A stretch of 64,000 nt of DNA. It comes from Microbacterium sp. UFMG61 (lineage in GTDB: Bacteria; Actinomycetota; Actinomycetes; Actinomycetales; Microbacteriaceae). Below are positions 46,888 through 57,192 of this stretch, one piece after another. The DNA lies in contig NZ_JACAFP010000001.1 in NCBI RefSeq assembly GCF_015354505.1, forward strand, positions 338,117 through 402,116, in the 5' to 3' direction. The notes beneath the pieces were generated by a model that was not told where the DNA came from, did no database searches, and was given only the letters and a program-made list of their open reading frames with translations. Both the position numbers and the translations under genes were made by a program. Every line of letters starts with the position of its first letter. Positions within the stretch are counted from its first letter, which is position 1.

Positions 46888-48965
46888 CAGCTGTTCTCCT
46901 TGTGCGAGTTCTGCTCGTGCTGCGAGTCCTGCGGAGCCGGCGCGTCGCTCGTGTCGACGAACGCCCACCCGAACGCGCCGAGCTCGCGGCGCGCGTCCGT
47001 CGATCCGGTGAGCAGGTCGGTGCCCGGCACGTCGACCGCGAACGGCTCGGCACTGTGGTTGATGACCGTGAGGATGCCGCCGCGGCGCGCGATCTCGACG
47101 TGCTCGGGGAGCCCCTCGATCTCGGCCGTCACTCCGGCTTCGGCCGCGAGCCAGCGCAGCACCGCGGTCATGCCCGCGTCGTCGGGGATCGTGGCGAGGT
47201 AGTAGCCGTGACCTGCGCCGAAAGCCTTGCGCGTGAACGCGGCGCGTCCCTCGGTGCGTCCCTCGGTGAAGCGGCCGAGCACCTCGGCATCCTGCACCAG
47301 AAGCTCCTCGGCGAAGTACTGGCCGACGATGCGGCCGGCGGGCCCGTCGAGCGGGGCCTCCGACTGACCGGGCCCGTCGGGCACCGCGTGCAGGGCGATC
47401 TCGCCGGCCGAGTCGGCCGAGCGCACCGACTCGGGCGGAACGAGCGCACCGAAGTCCTCGAGCGCGACGCCGAGCGCATCGCGCAGGCTGACGATGAACC
47501 CGCCGTCGCGGAACGCGTCGTCCTGATCGACGACGTCGCTGAACGCCGAGACGAACAGGTTGCCGCCCTCGCGCACGTAAGACGTCAGGTTCGCCGCGCC
47601 CTCATCGCTCAGCAGATACTGCTGCGGTGCGACGACGAGCGAGTACGCGCTCAAGTCACTGGTGGTGTTCACGATGTCGATCGCGAGGTTCTGGCGGTGC
47701 AGAGCCGCGTGCCAGCGGTGCGAGAGCGTGAGGTAGTCGAGTGCGACCGGGTGATCGCGGCCGTCGAGAGCCCACCAGTTCTCCCAGTCGAACACGAGCG
47801 CGATCTTCGCCCCCGAGGTGACATCGGGCAGAGCGGGGAGCTGCGCGAGCTGTCCGCCGAGCTCGACGGCCTCGCGCCAGGTGCGGGTGTCGAGCCCGGC
47901 CTGCGGCAGCATCGCCGAGTGGAACTTCTCACTGCCGCGGCGGGACTGCCGCCACTGGAAGAACATGATGGCATCGGCACCGCGACCGACGGCCTGCGCG
48001 GTGATCGCAGCCATCTGGCCGGGGGCCTTGGGCGCATTGGTCGGGCGCCAGTTGAGGGCGTTCGTCGACTGCTCCGTCAGCAACCACGGCACGCCGGGCT
48101 TGAGGCCACGCATCAGCTCACGTGCGAACGCGGCCCCGCGGAACGATTCGGGGTCGTTGGGGTCGGGATAGTTGTCGTCGGCGATCACGTCGACCTCGGC
48201 TGCCCACTTCCAGTAGTCCGCCGGCGGGAAGGGGCCCATGAAGTTCGTGGTGATCGGCTGAGTCGCCCCGGCGGCGCGGATGATGTCGCGCTCCATGACG
48301 TACAGCTCGAGCAGGGTGTCTGAGGTGAACCGCTTGAAGTCGAGCACGCTCGTCGGGTTGATGCTGTACGGCGCCTTGCGCGGCGGCACGATCTGGTCGA
48401 ACGCGGTGTAGCGCTGCGACCAGAAGTCGGTTCCCCACGCGTGGTTGAGGGCGTCGATCGTCGAGTACTTGCGCTCGAGCCACACGCGGAACGCGTCGCG
48501 CGCCGCATCGGAGTAGTCGTAGTGCAGGTGGCAGCCGTACTCGTTGTTGACGTGCCAGAGCACGACGGCCGGATGCTGCGCATAGCGCTCCGCCAGAGCC
48601 GTGACGAGCTCCGACGCGAGGCGACGGTAGACCGGTGACGACGGGGCGTACGCCTGTCGGCTGCCCGGCCAGAAGGTCGATCCGTCGGCATCCTGCGGCA
48701 GCATCTCGGGATACGCGGCCGAGGCCCACGGCGGCGGGGATGCGGTGGCGGTGGCAAGGTCGACCTGGATGCCGCCCTCGTGCAGCAGCCCGATGATCTC
48801 GTCGAGCCACTCCCAATCGAACTCGCCCTCAGCGGGCTGGATCCGCGACCACGAGAAGATGCCGAGGCTCGCGAGCGTCACACCCGCTTCGCGCATGAGC
48901 CTGACGTCTTCGGGCCACACCTCTCGTGGCCACTGCTCGGGGTTGTAGTCGGCGCCGTAATGCAT
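46887..48965 (-). CDS. GH42 beta-galactosidase
   Basis: A 692-residue enzyme of normal GH42 length without a signal peptide. It starts MHYGADYNPEQW, a family hallmark. HVNNEYGCH carries the acid/base Glu142, and LLTEQSTNALNW the nucleophile Glu298. The central region (about 390-590) is the trimerisation domain. The last 25 residues are Gln/His/Asn-rich and probably disordered. It hydrolyses beta-D-galactosides, or alpha-L-arabinopyranosides in some members, in the cytoplasm. A GCAAGCGCTTTC operator lies 16 bases upstream. Confidence 0.94.
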   Translation of the reverse strand: MHYGADYNPEQWPREVWPEDVRLMREAGVTLASLGIFSWSRIQPAEGEFDWEWLDEIIGLLHEGGIQVDLATATASPPPWASAAYPEMLPQDADGSTFWPGSRQAYAPSSPVYRRLASELVTALAERYAQHPAVVLWHVNNEYGCHLHYDYSDAARDAFRVWLERKYSTIDALNHAWGTDFWSQRYTAFDQIVPPRKAPYSINPTSVLDFKRFTSDTLLELYVMERDIIRAAGATQPITTNFMGPFPPADYWKWAAEVDVIADDNYPDPNDPESFRGAAFARELMRGLKPGVPWLLTEQSTNALNWRPTNAPKAPGQMAAITAQAVGRGADAIMFFQWRQSRRGSEKFHSAMLPQAGLDTRTWREAVELGGQLAQLPALPDVTSGAKIALVFDWENWWALDGRDHPVALDYLTLSHRWHAALHRQNLAIDIVNTTSDLSAYSLVVAPQQYLLSDEGAANLTSYVREGGNLFVSAFSDVVDQDDAFRDGGFIVSLRDALGVALEDFGALVPPESVRSADSAGEIALHAVPDGPGQSEAPLDGPAGRIVGQYFAEELLVQDAEVLGRFTEGRTEGRAAFTRKAFGAGHGYYLATIPDDAGMTAVLRWLAAEAGVTAEIEGLPEHVEIARRGGILTVINHSAEPFAVDVPGTDLLTGSTDARRELGAFGWAFVDTSDAPAPQDSQHEQNSHKENS

Positions 48966-48980
48966 GGCCCCACCCTATCG

Positions 48981-48992
48981 GCAAGCGCTTTC
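48981..48992. promoter_or_regulatory. LacI-type operator of the beta-galactosidase operon
   Basis: GCAAGCGCTTTC differs by one base from the core GCAAGCGCTTGC of the perfect palindrome before the amylase-pullulanase gene. It lies 16 bases before the GH42 start, between the gene and any upstream promoter. Confidence 0.6.
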
Positions 48993-49008
48993 CCGCGCAC
49001 CTCTCCCC

Positions 49009-49069
49009 TTTCGAATAGCGCACTTTGCAAGCGATGCGGCCTCCGATCTGCAAAGTGAGCGACTCGAAG
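49009..49069. repeat. 61-bp intergenic inverted repeat, family A copy 5
   Basis: Arms TTTCGAATAGCGCACTTTGC and GCAAAGTGAGCGACTCGAA, 17-base centre. It lies in the divergent gap between the beta-galactosidase and mmsA genes, upstream of both, so it cannot be a terminator for either. It must overlap or neighbour their promoters. Confidence 0.88.
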
Positions 49070-49157
49070 AGGGAGATACAAGGACGCCCTAGTAAATCTC
49101 AGGATGCCGAAGTATCATTCTCATAGTGCCAACGACGGCGCGAAGGGACATCGCACA

Positions 49158-50660
<1,503 letters not shown>

Positions 50661-50689
50661 CCCCACGTCACCTCCCACAAGGACTCACG

Positions 50690-51895
50690 ATGACCATGAC
50701 CACCGTCACCACCACCGCCGAAGAGCGCGAAGCCATCCTCGACGCCGTCCGCGAGTTCGCTGACACCGAGCTCGCTCCGTTCGCCGCCGAGCGCGACGAG
50801 AAGCACATCTTCCCGCGCGAGTCCCTCGGCAAGGCCGGCGAGCTCGGCCTCGGTGGCATCTACGTGCGCGAGGAGTTCGGCGGCACGGGTCTCAGCCGCT
50901 CCGACACGGTCGCGATCTTCGAGGAGCTCGCCAAGGGCGACCCTGCCGTCGCCGCCTACATCTCGATCCACAACATGGTGGTGTGGATGATCGACACCTA
51001 CGGTGACGACGCACAGCGCGGCGAATGGCTGCCGAAGCTCACCGCGATGCAGGAGTTCGGCGGCTACTGCCTGACCGAGCCGGGAGCAGGGTCTGATGCC
51101 GCGAACATCTCCACGAGCGCGGTACGCGACGGAGACGACTATCTGCTCACCGGCGTGAAGCAGTTCATCTCCGGCGCAGGCGAAGCCGCGGTCTACGTGG
51201 TGATGGCACGCACCGGCGAGCCGGGGGCCCGCGGCATCAGTGCCTTCCTGGTTCCCGGCGACGCCGAGGGCCTCAGCTTCGGCGCCCCTGAGAAGAAGAT
51301 GGGCTGGCACGCGCAGCCCACTCGCCAGGTGATCCTCGACGGCGTCCGCATCCCGGCATCCGGGATTCTCGGCGACGAGGGCCGTGGCTTCGCGATCGCG
51401 ATGTCGGCCCTCAACGGCGGACGCCTCAACATCGCCGCCTGCTCGCTGGGCGGTGCCCAGTGGGCCCTCGACCGTGCGGTGCAGTACGTGCACGAGCGGG
51501 TGGCCTTCGGCGAGCCGCTGGCCGAGAAGCAGTCGATCCTCTTCGCGATCGCCGACATGCGCACCGATCTGCAGGCCGCACGCCTCATGGTGCGCGACGG
51601 CGCGTTGGCTGTCGACGAGCAGGCACCGGATGCGACGATGCGCTGCGCCATGGCCAAGCGCTTCGCGACGGATGCCGGCTTCGACGTGGCCAACCGCGCG
51701 CTGCAGCTGCACGGTGGCTACGGATATCTGCAGGACTACGGCATCGAGAGGGTCGTCCGCGATCTGCGGGTGCACCAGATCCTCGAGGGCACCAACGAGA
51801 TCATGCGCCTGATCGTCGGGCGCGAGATGCTGCGACCGGCCGGGTCGGCGTCCGTCCAGCGGAGCGGCGCAGACCGGATGCGGAGTGCATCATGA
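50690..51895 (+). CDS. Acyl-CoA dehydrogenase (probable isobutyryl-CoA dehydrogenase)
   Basis: A 401-residue flavoenzyme. GGYCLTEPGAGSDAANIST and VKQFISGAGEA are family motifs, and QILEGTNEIMR carries the catalytic base Glu366, placed as in isobutyryl-CoA and short-chain members. In the valine operon it oxidises isobutyryl-CoA to methacrylyl-CoA and passes electrons to ETF, whose genes are at 55441-57190. Its stop overlaps the mmsB start (ATGA). Confidence 0.93.
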   Translation: MTMTTVTTTAEEREAILDAVREFADTELAPFAAERDEKHIFPRESLGKAGELGLGGIYVREEFGGTGLSRSDTVAIFEELAKGDPAVAAYISIHNMVVWMIDTYGDDAQRGEWLPKLTAMQEFGGYCLTEPGAGSDAANISTSAVRDGDDYLLTGVKQFISGAGEAAVYVVMARTGEPGARGISAFLVPGDAEGLSFGAPEKKMGWHAQPTRQVILDGVRIPASGILGDEGRGFAIAMSALNGGRLNIAACSLGGAQWALDRAVQYVHERVAFGEPLAEKQSILFAIADMRTDLQAARLMVRDGALAVDEQAPDATMRCAMAKRFATDAGFDVANRALQLHGGYGYLQDYGIERVVRDLRVHQILEGTNEIMRLIVGREMLRPAGSASVQRSGADRMRSAS

Positions 51896-52794
51896 CCGAG
51901 ACGCCGAAGGCGCGGATCGCCTTCCTCGGCCTCGGCCACATGGGGCTGCCGATGGCGAAGAACCTCGTCGCCGCCGGTCACGAGGTGCACGGGTTCGACC
52001 TGGTGCCCGCGGCGATCGACGCGGCGCAGGCGGCCGGCATCCCGGTCGCGGCCAGCGGGGCGGATGCGGTCGCCGACGCCGACATCGTCATCACGATGTT
52101 CCCGGCGGGAAAGCACGTGATCGACGCGTACCGCACCGAGCTGCTGTCTGCCGCTCGACCGGACACGCTGTTCATCGAGTCGTCGACGATCGCGGTCGAT
52201 GAAGCCCGTGCGGCCCATGCCCTCGCCCTCGCGGCGGGGCACCGCAACATCGACGCCCCGGTGTCGGGCGGCGTGGTCGGTGCCGAGAACGGCACGCTCG
52301 CCTTCATGGTCGGCGGGTCGGAGGAGGACTTCGCCGCAGCTCTCCCGGTGCTCGAGGTCATGGGAAAGCGCATCGTGCACTGTGGCGGTCCCGGACTCGG
52401 CCAGGCGGCGAAGGTCTGCAACAACATGGTGCTGGCCGTGTCGCAGATCGCGGTCGCCGAGGCGTTCGTGCTCGGAGAGCGGCTCGGACTCGAGCACCAG
52501 GCGCTGTTCGACGTCGTGTCGCAGGCATCCGGTCAGTGCTGGTCGATCACGACGAACTGCCCCGTGCCGGGGCCCGTGCCGACGAGTCCGGCGAACCGCG
52601 ACTACCAGCCGGGCTTCGCCGGGGCCCTGATGGCGAAGGACCTCGGCCTCGCGCTGCAGGCGATCGAGCAGACCTCGACCGACGCGAAGATGGGGCGACT
52701 CGCGCAGCAGCTCTACGCCGTGTTCGCCGCGGGGGAGGGCGCGACCCGCGACTTCTCGGGCATCATCACCGACATCCGTGAGGGGCGAGTGTGA
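51892..52794 (+). CDS. mmsB: 3-hydroxyisobutyrate dehydrogenase
   Basis: A 300-residue NAD-dependent dehydrogenase. It starts IAFLGLGHMGLPMAKNL (dinucleotide site), then DAPVSGGVVGAENGTLAFM (substrate site) and GGPGLGQAAKVCNNM with the catalytic Lys. It oxidises 3-hydroxyisobutyrate to methylmalonate semialdehyde, the substrate of MmsA. The ATG at 51892 overlaps the previous stop; the long open frame before it is a shadow. Confidence 0.95.
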   Translation: MTETPKARIAFLGLGHMGLPMAKNLVAAGHEVHGFDLVPAAIDAAQAAGIPVAASGADAVADADIVITMFPAGKHVIDAYRTELLSAARPDTLFIESSTIAVDEARAAHALALAAGHRNIDAPVSGGVVGAENGTLAFMVGGSEEDFAAALPVLEVMGKRIVHCGGPGLGQAAKVCNNMVLAVSQIAVAEAFVLGERLGLEHQALFDVVSQASGQCWSITTNCPVPGPVPTSPANRDYQPGFAGALMAKDLGLALQAIEQTSTDAKMGRLAQQLYAVFAAGEGATRDFSGIITDIREGRV

Positions 52795-52810
52795 GCCGGG
52801 CGTCCTCCCC

Positions 52811-52895
52811 GCGTCCCGATCTGCGGATGTTGTCCCGATCTGCGGGCGCATCCCGCGAATCCGTCCGCAGATCGGGACGCCGTCCGCAGATCGGG
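52811..52895. repeat. Nested inverted repeat around CCCGATCTGCGG
   Basis: GCGTCCCGATCTGCGGA (52811-52827) pairs with TCCGCAGATCGGGACGC (52864-52880), perfect over 17 bp. A second pair, TCCCGATCTGCGGG and CCGCAGATCGGG, is nested beside it. The unit is thus present four times, twice in each direction, in the gap between mmsB and the enoyl-CoA hydratase gene. Confidence 0.8.
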
Positions 52896-52956
52896 CGGGG
52901 CGGATGCCGGACACCCCGCGACATACTGAGATGACCACGACGGAGAGGGCTTCACG

Positions 52957-53733
52957 ATGACCGAGTACGAGACGATCCTGGTCGAGCAGCGCGGACGCGT
53001 CGGGTGGATCACCCTGAACCGACCGCAGGCGTTGAACGCCCTGAACAGCCGGCTTGCCGACGAGGTCACCGCCGCCGCGGTGGCGTTCGATCTCGACGAC
53101 GGCGTCGGAGCGATCGTCGTCACCGGCTCCGAGAAGGCCTTCGCCGCCGGCGCCGACATCAAGGAGATGGAGGGCATGTCGGCGGCCGAGATGATCGAGA
53201 CCGATCACTTCGGGGTGTGGCACGAGTTCGCGGCGGTACGCACGCCCGTGATCGCCGCCGTCTCGGGCTTCGCACTCGGGGGCGGATGCGAGCTCGCGAT
53301 GATGTGCGACATCATCCTCGCGGCCGACACCGCGAAGTTCGGGCAGCCCGAGATCAACCTCGGCGTCATCCCCGGTATGGGCGGCACGCAGCGCCTGATC
53401 CGTGCGGTCGGCTACTACAAGGCGGCCGAGCTCGTGCTGTCGGGGCGCTTCATGGGAGCCGAGGAGGCGGAGCGTTCGGGCCTCGTGTCGCGGGTCGTTC
53501 CGGCATCCGACCTGCTCGATGAGGCGTCGACCCTCGCCGAGACGATCGCCTCGAAGTCGCTGCCGTCGGTGTTCGCGGCCAAGGCCGCCCTCGACGCCGC
53601 GATGGAGACGACGCTCGCCGACGGTCTGGCGCACGAGAAGAAGGCGTTCGCCGCGCTCTTCGACACCGAAGACCAGAAGGAAGGCATGTCGGCCTTCCGG
53701 GAGAAGCGTGCGCCCGACTTCCAGAACCGCTGA
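52957..53733 (+). CDS. Enoyl-CoA hydratase
   Basis: A 258-residue crotonase-fold enzyme. [13 protein letters not shown] and [16 protein letters not shown] form the oxyanion hole; Glu in GGCELA and Glu in [15 protein letters not shown] are the catalytic pair. It hydrates methacrylyl-CoA or another enoyl-CoA. GGAGAGGG precedes the ATG. It closes the valine-degradation operon; 3-hydroxyisobutyryl-CoA hydrolase, the step between this and MmsB, is not in the window. Confidence 0.93.
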   Translation: MTEYETILVEQRGRVGWITLNRPQALNALNSRLADEVTAAAVAFDLDDGVGAIVVTGSEKAFAAGADIKEMEGMSAAEMIETDHFGVWHEFAAVRTPVIAAVSGFALGGGCELAMMCDIILAADTAKFGQPEINLGVIPGMGGTQRLIRAVGYYKAAELVLSGRFMGAEEAERSGLVSRVVPASDLLDEASTLAETIASKSLPSVFAAKAALDAAMETTLADGLAHEKKAFAALFDTEDQKEGMSAFREKRAPDFQNR

Positions 53734-53760
53734 ATTCCGCGAAGGCGGCGCGGTTTCGCG

Positions 53761-53846
53761 GTTCACAACTCAGCATGGATGGCGCCAGACTGGCACGCCG
53801 GTGCCGAGCCGGCACGCCCGTCAGCGGTTGATGCTGAGTTGTGAAC
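53761..53846. repeat. Inverted repeat of family C, perfect 86-bp copy
   Basis: GTTCACAACTCAGCAT (53761-53776) and ATGCTGAGTTGTGAAC (53831-53846) are perfect complements. The 54-base centre contains a smaller GCCGGTGCCGAGCCGGC hairpin. It lies between the convergent hydratase and YdeI-like genes. Confidence 0.85.
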
Positions 53847-53860
53847 GGGAGCGGCGGGGC

Positions 53861-54304
53861 TCAGCCGCGCAGCGCCTCGACGATCTTCGCGACGCGGCGG
53901 GCGCGGGTCGCATCCTGCTTGGCCTCGGCGACCGTGCGGGCGTGCTCCTTGCGCACCGAGTACGACAGGGCGTCGAAAGCGGCGCGCAGCGCGGGGTCGG
54001 CATCGAGGGCGGCCGAGAGCGCGGGCGGGACCTCGACCTCGCGCTCGGCGGAGTCGAGACCGACGACAACGTCGACCTCCTGATCGATCTCGACGCCGAG
54101 CTCGGCGCGCACGGCCTTACTGAAGCCGATCATGTTCTGCCCGCCCATGCGCGCGAGACGCAACCGGGCGGTGCGTCCGTCGATCGTCACAGCCACAGGG
54201 AACGCCTTGCCGGCGCCGAACGAGGCGACCTGCTCGTCGGTGAGGATGATCGCGGCGGCAGGACCTCGGCCTTCGAGAGTGGTGTGCAGGCGCAGTTCGC
54301 TCAT
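53861..54304 (-). CDS. YdeI/OmpD-associated, DUF1905-domain protein
   Basis: A 147-residue cytoplasmic protein. The first 90 residues form a DUF1905 beta-barrel (LHTTLEGRGPAAAIILTDEQV... MGGQNMIGFSKAVRAELG), and the end (VPPALSAALDADPALRAAFDALSYS.. KEHARTV) is the YdeI/OmpD-associated helical part. Function is unknown. ATG 54304 overlaps the previous gene's stop (ATGA); the longer frame is a shadow. Third gene of the reverse operon with MarR and SRPBCC genes. Confidence 0.82.
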   Translation of the reverse strand: MSELRLHTTLEGRGPAAAIILTDEQVASFGAGKAFPVAVTIDGRTARLRLARMGGQNMIGFSKAVRAELGVEIDQEVDVVVGLDSAEREVEVPPALSAALDADPALRAAFDALSYSVRKEHARTVAEAKQDATRARRVAKIVEALRG

Positions 54305-54771
54305 GCGGGCAGTGTACGCCCGCGCTCCTCGGCCTCGGATTGCACGTGGTCGTTGCGCTCTTCGATCAGCCGCCGCATGTACGCGCGCAGCACGAGGCGA
54401 TCGACGAGGCGTCCGAGCGGGCCGAACGGAGAGTGGAACCGGACCGTGTCGCGCATCAGCGTGCCCCGCGGATGCTCCTTGAAGACGTGCTCGTGCCAGA
54501 ACGAGTCGAAGGGGCCCGAGATCTGTCGGTCGCGGAACCCGTGCGGTGGGTCGATGTCGTACACGACCGACCGCAGTCGGAACGGGATACCGAAGTGCCG
54601 CGCCCGCCACGTGACGGTCGTTCCCTCGGTGAACGTGCCACCGGCCGGGGCCTCGACCATCGTCTCGCCGTACTGCGCCATGGAGCGCAGGTGCAGCCCC
54701 GGGTCGAGGGCGACGGCGAAGACGTGCTCGGGAGCGGCGGAGATCACCCGCTCGAGCACGAACTCGACCAT
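54301..54771 (-). CDS. SRPBCC (START-like) family protein
   Basis: A 156-residue protein of the ligand-binding helix-grip fold: FVLERVISAAPEHVFAVAL at the start, then WRARHFGIPFRLRSVVYDIDPPHGFRD and the C-terminal long helix RLVDRLVLRAYMRRLIEERN. Such proteins bind hydrophobic ligands or act as cyclases/aromatases. The function here is unknown. It is coupled to the YdeI-like gene and lies one base from the MarR gene. Confidence 0.8.
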   Translation of the reverse strand: MVEFVLERVISAAPEHVFAVALDPGLHLRSMAQYGETMVEAPAGGTFTEGTTVTWRARHFGIPFRLRSVVYDIDPPHGFRDRQISGPFDSFWHEHVFKEHPRGTLMRDTVRFHSPFGPLGRLVDRLVLRAYMRRLIEERNDHVQSEAEERGRTLPA

Positions 54772-54772
54772 G

Positions 54773-55327
54773 TCAGAGCGCGTCCGGTTGCGGCCTCGGG
54801 TCGCTGAAGTCGCCGGCGGCCTTGCGCATCCGCGCCACGATCGCGACGAGTTCGGCGGCGTCGGCCTTGCTGATGCCCGGGTCGGCGAACACGTCGTCGT
54901 TCAGGGCGGCGGTCGCGCGGTCGACGAGGTCGCGACCGGCCTCGGTGAGCGCGAGCAGGGCTGCGCGTCCGTCGTGCGGGTGCGGTTCGCGCACGATGAG
55001 ACCGTCACGCACCAGTCGCTCGGCGGTGCTCGTGACGGTCGTCGCGTGCACCTGCAGTCGGGCGACGACGCTCGAGAGCGGCAGACGACCCGACCGGCTG
55101 AACGCCAGCAGTCGCAGCATCTCGTAGCGGGCGAAGCTGAGCGCGAAGGGCTTGAGCGCCGCATCCACCCGCGCGAGCAGCAGCTGCTGTGCCCGCATGA
55201 CGGAGGTGACCACGGTCATGCCGTCGGCGGCGTCCGTCCACCCGTGCGCGAGCCACTGCCGCTTCGCCTCGGCGAGCGGATCCACGGGCAGGGGGCGGGG
55301 TCGGACCACGCTTCTACGGTAGGGCAT
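54773..55327 (-). CDS. MarR-family transcriptional regulator
   Basis: A 184-residue winged-helix regulator. LSFARYEMLRLLAFSRSGRLPLS (helix), LQVHATTVTSTAERLVRDGLI (recognition helix) and REPHPHDGRAALLALTEAG (wing) are standard. It probably controls its own operon with the SRPBCC and YdeI-like genes. ATG 55327 was chosen as the first that follows a plausible ribosome binding region; 55405 would add an Arg/Pro-rich tail. It is divergent from etfB (55441) and could also act on that promoter. Confidence 0.85.
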   Translation of the reverse strand: MPYRRSVVRPRPLPVDPLAEAKRQWLAHGWTDAADGMTVVTSVMRAQQLLLARVDAALKPFALSFARYEMLRLLAFSRSGRLPLSSVVARLQVHATTVTSTAERLVRDGLIVREPHPHDGRAALLALTEAGRDLVDRATAALNDDVFADPGISKADAAELVAIVARMRKAAGDFSDPRPQPDAL

Positions 55328-55440
55328 CCGCTCGGGCCCGCGGGGAGGCGGTGCGCGACGGGCCGCGTGATTCCCAGTCGCGGGACGGGTGGGACTCAGT
55401 ACCAAGGGGCTAGAATCATGGCAGTCGTGAGGAGCAATCG

Positions 55441-56217
55441 ATGAAGATCTTCGTCCTGGTCAAAGAGGTGCCGGACACCTATGGCGATCGCAAGCTGAAT
55501 CTCGAGACCGGGCTCGCCGATCGCGGCGCCGGCGACGTGGTGCTCGACGAGATCACCGAGCGCGCTCTCGAGGTCGCGCTGAGCCACGCCGACAAGAACG
55601 AGGACACCGAGGTGGTCGCGCTCACGATGGCCCCCGGCGGCTCGACGGCGTCGGTGCGACGGGCCCTCGCGATCGGAGCGGGCTCTGCCGTGCACATCGC
55701 CGACGAGCAGCTCGCCGGAGCCGACCTCGGGCTCACCGCCGAGACCCTGGCCGCGGCGATCCGCCGCGCCGAGCCCGATCTCGTGATCACCGGCAACCTG
55801 TCGACCGACGGCTCGGGCGGCGTCATGGCCGCCATGCTCGCCGAGCACCTCGGCTGGGCGCACGCGACGGCGCTCACGAGCGTCGACATCACGCCGGAGG
55901 GCATCTCGGGAACGCGTGGGGCGGATGCCGGAGCGCAGCCGGTCTCGGCGTCGCTGCCGGCCGTCATCTCGATCACCGAGGCCATGCCCGACGCGCGGTT
56001 CCCGAACTTCAAAGGCATCATGGCCGCGAAGAAGAAGCCCCTCGAGGTGCTCACCCTCGACGACCTCGGCGTCTCGGCCGACCCGGCAGCGGCTCCCCGC
56101 ACGATCATGACCGCAGTGGCCGAGAAGCCGCCGCGAGCGGCCGGCGTGAAGATCGTCGATGAGGGCGATGCCGCCGAGAAGCTGGTCGAGTACCTCGTGC
56201 AGAACAGGCTGGTGTGA
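55441..56217 (+). CDS. etfB: Electron transfer flavoprotein beta subunit
   Basis: A 258-residue subunit. [18 protein letters not shown] at the start and [21 protein letters not shown] (AMP/FAD region) are typical; [16 protein letters not shown] is the ETF-beta C-terminal signature. With EtfA it carries electrons from acyl-CoA dehydrogenases such as the one at 50690-51895. GAGGAGCAATCG precedes the ATG, and etfA begins one base after its stop. Confidence 0.95.
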   Translation: MKIFVLVKEVPDTYGDRKLNLETGLADRGAGDVVLDEITERALEVALSHADKNEDTEVVALTMAPGGSTASVRRALAIGAGSAVHIADEQLAGADLGLTAETLAAAIRRAEPDLVITGNLSTDGSGGVMAAMLAEHLGWAHATALTSVDITPEGISGTRGADAGAQPVSASLPAVISITEAMPDARFPNFKGIMAAKKKPLEVLTLDDLGVSADPAAAPRTIMTAVAEKPPRAAGVKIVDEGDAAEKLVEYLVQNRLV

Positions 56218-56218
56218 C

Positions 56219-57190
56219 ATGACCTACCCCGAGAACCCGATCCTCGTCCTGGTCGACCTCGACCCGGCGGGCAACCCCGCCAGCAGCACCGCGGCTCTGA
56301 TCGGCGCCGCGTCGACCGTCGGCGTCCCTGTCGCACTGGTCGTCGGCGGCTCCGCCGATGCCGCGTCGACGGTCGCGGCGGCCGGAGCATCCGTCGTGCT
56401 GACCGCCGATGCGGATGCCGCGGCGCTCACGGTTCCGGTCGTCGATGCGCTGCAGACCGCCTTCGAGCAGGTGCGGCCCGACGCGGTGCTGATCTCGAAC
56501 TCCATCGCGGGACGCGATGTCGCGGGACGTTTCGCGGTGCGCGCGAAGCTGGCACTGTCGGTCGATGCGATCGGCGTCAGCCGCGACGACGAGGGCATCA
56601 TCGCCCACCACTCGGTCTACGGTGGCGCCTATCTGACCGATTCAGCGCCCACCTTCGGCGCCGCGGTGATCACGGTGCGCCAGGGTGCTGTCGAGGCGCG
56701 TGCCGACGCGGTCGACGCACCCGCCGTCGAGGCCCTCGCGGTGACGGCATCCGGCGCTGCCGCGGCGACCGTCGGCGCGGTCGAGGCGGTCGAGGCCACG
56801 TCGTCGCGACCCGAGCTGCGCGGCGCGACCAGGGTCGTCTCGGGTGGGAGGGGTCTCGCCTCGAAGGAGAAGTTCGTGCTCGTCGAGGAGCTGGCCGATG
56901 TCCTCGGCGCCGCCGTCGGCGCGTCGCGCGCGGCCGTGGATGCCGGGTACATCCCGCAGTCGCACCAGGTCGGGCAGACCGGCGTCTCGGTGTCGCCGCA
57001 GCTCTACGTCGCCCTCGGCATCTCGGGTGCGATCCAGCACCGCGCCGGCATGCAGACGGCGAAGAACATCGTCGCGATCAACAAAGACGGTGACGCGCCG
57101 ATCTTCGACGTCGCCGACTTCGGCATCGTCGGCGACCTGTTCACGGTCGTCCCGCAGGTGATCGCCGCGCTCGAGGCGCGGAAGAAGTAG
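56219..57190 (+). CDS. etfA: Electron transfer flavoprotein alpha subunit
   Basis: A 323-residue subunit. The C-terminal FAD domain has [37 protein letters not shown], and [16 protein letters not shown], followed by [20 protein letters not shown], all hallmark ETF-alpha segments. The N-terminal domain has Ala-rich loops. It sits between etfB and a cytochrome-b-like membrane gene that starts two bases after its stop. Confidence 0.95.
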   Translation: MTYPENPILVLVDLDPAGNPASSTAALIGAASTVGVPVALVVGGSADAASTVAAAGASVVLTADADAAALTVPVVDALQTAFEQVRPDAVLISNSIAGRDVAGRFAVRAKLALSVDAIGVSRDDEGIIAHHSVYGGAYLTDSAPTFGAAVITVRQGAVEARADAVDAPAVEALAVTASGAAAATVGAVEAVEATSSRPELRGATRVVSGGRGLASKEKFVLVEELADVLGAAVGASRAAVDAGYIPQSHQVGQTGVSVSPQLYVALGISGAIQHRAGMQTAKNIVAINKDGDAPIFDVADFGIVGDLFTVVPQVIAALEARKK

Positions 57191-57192
57191 CC

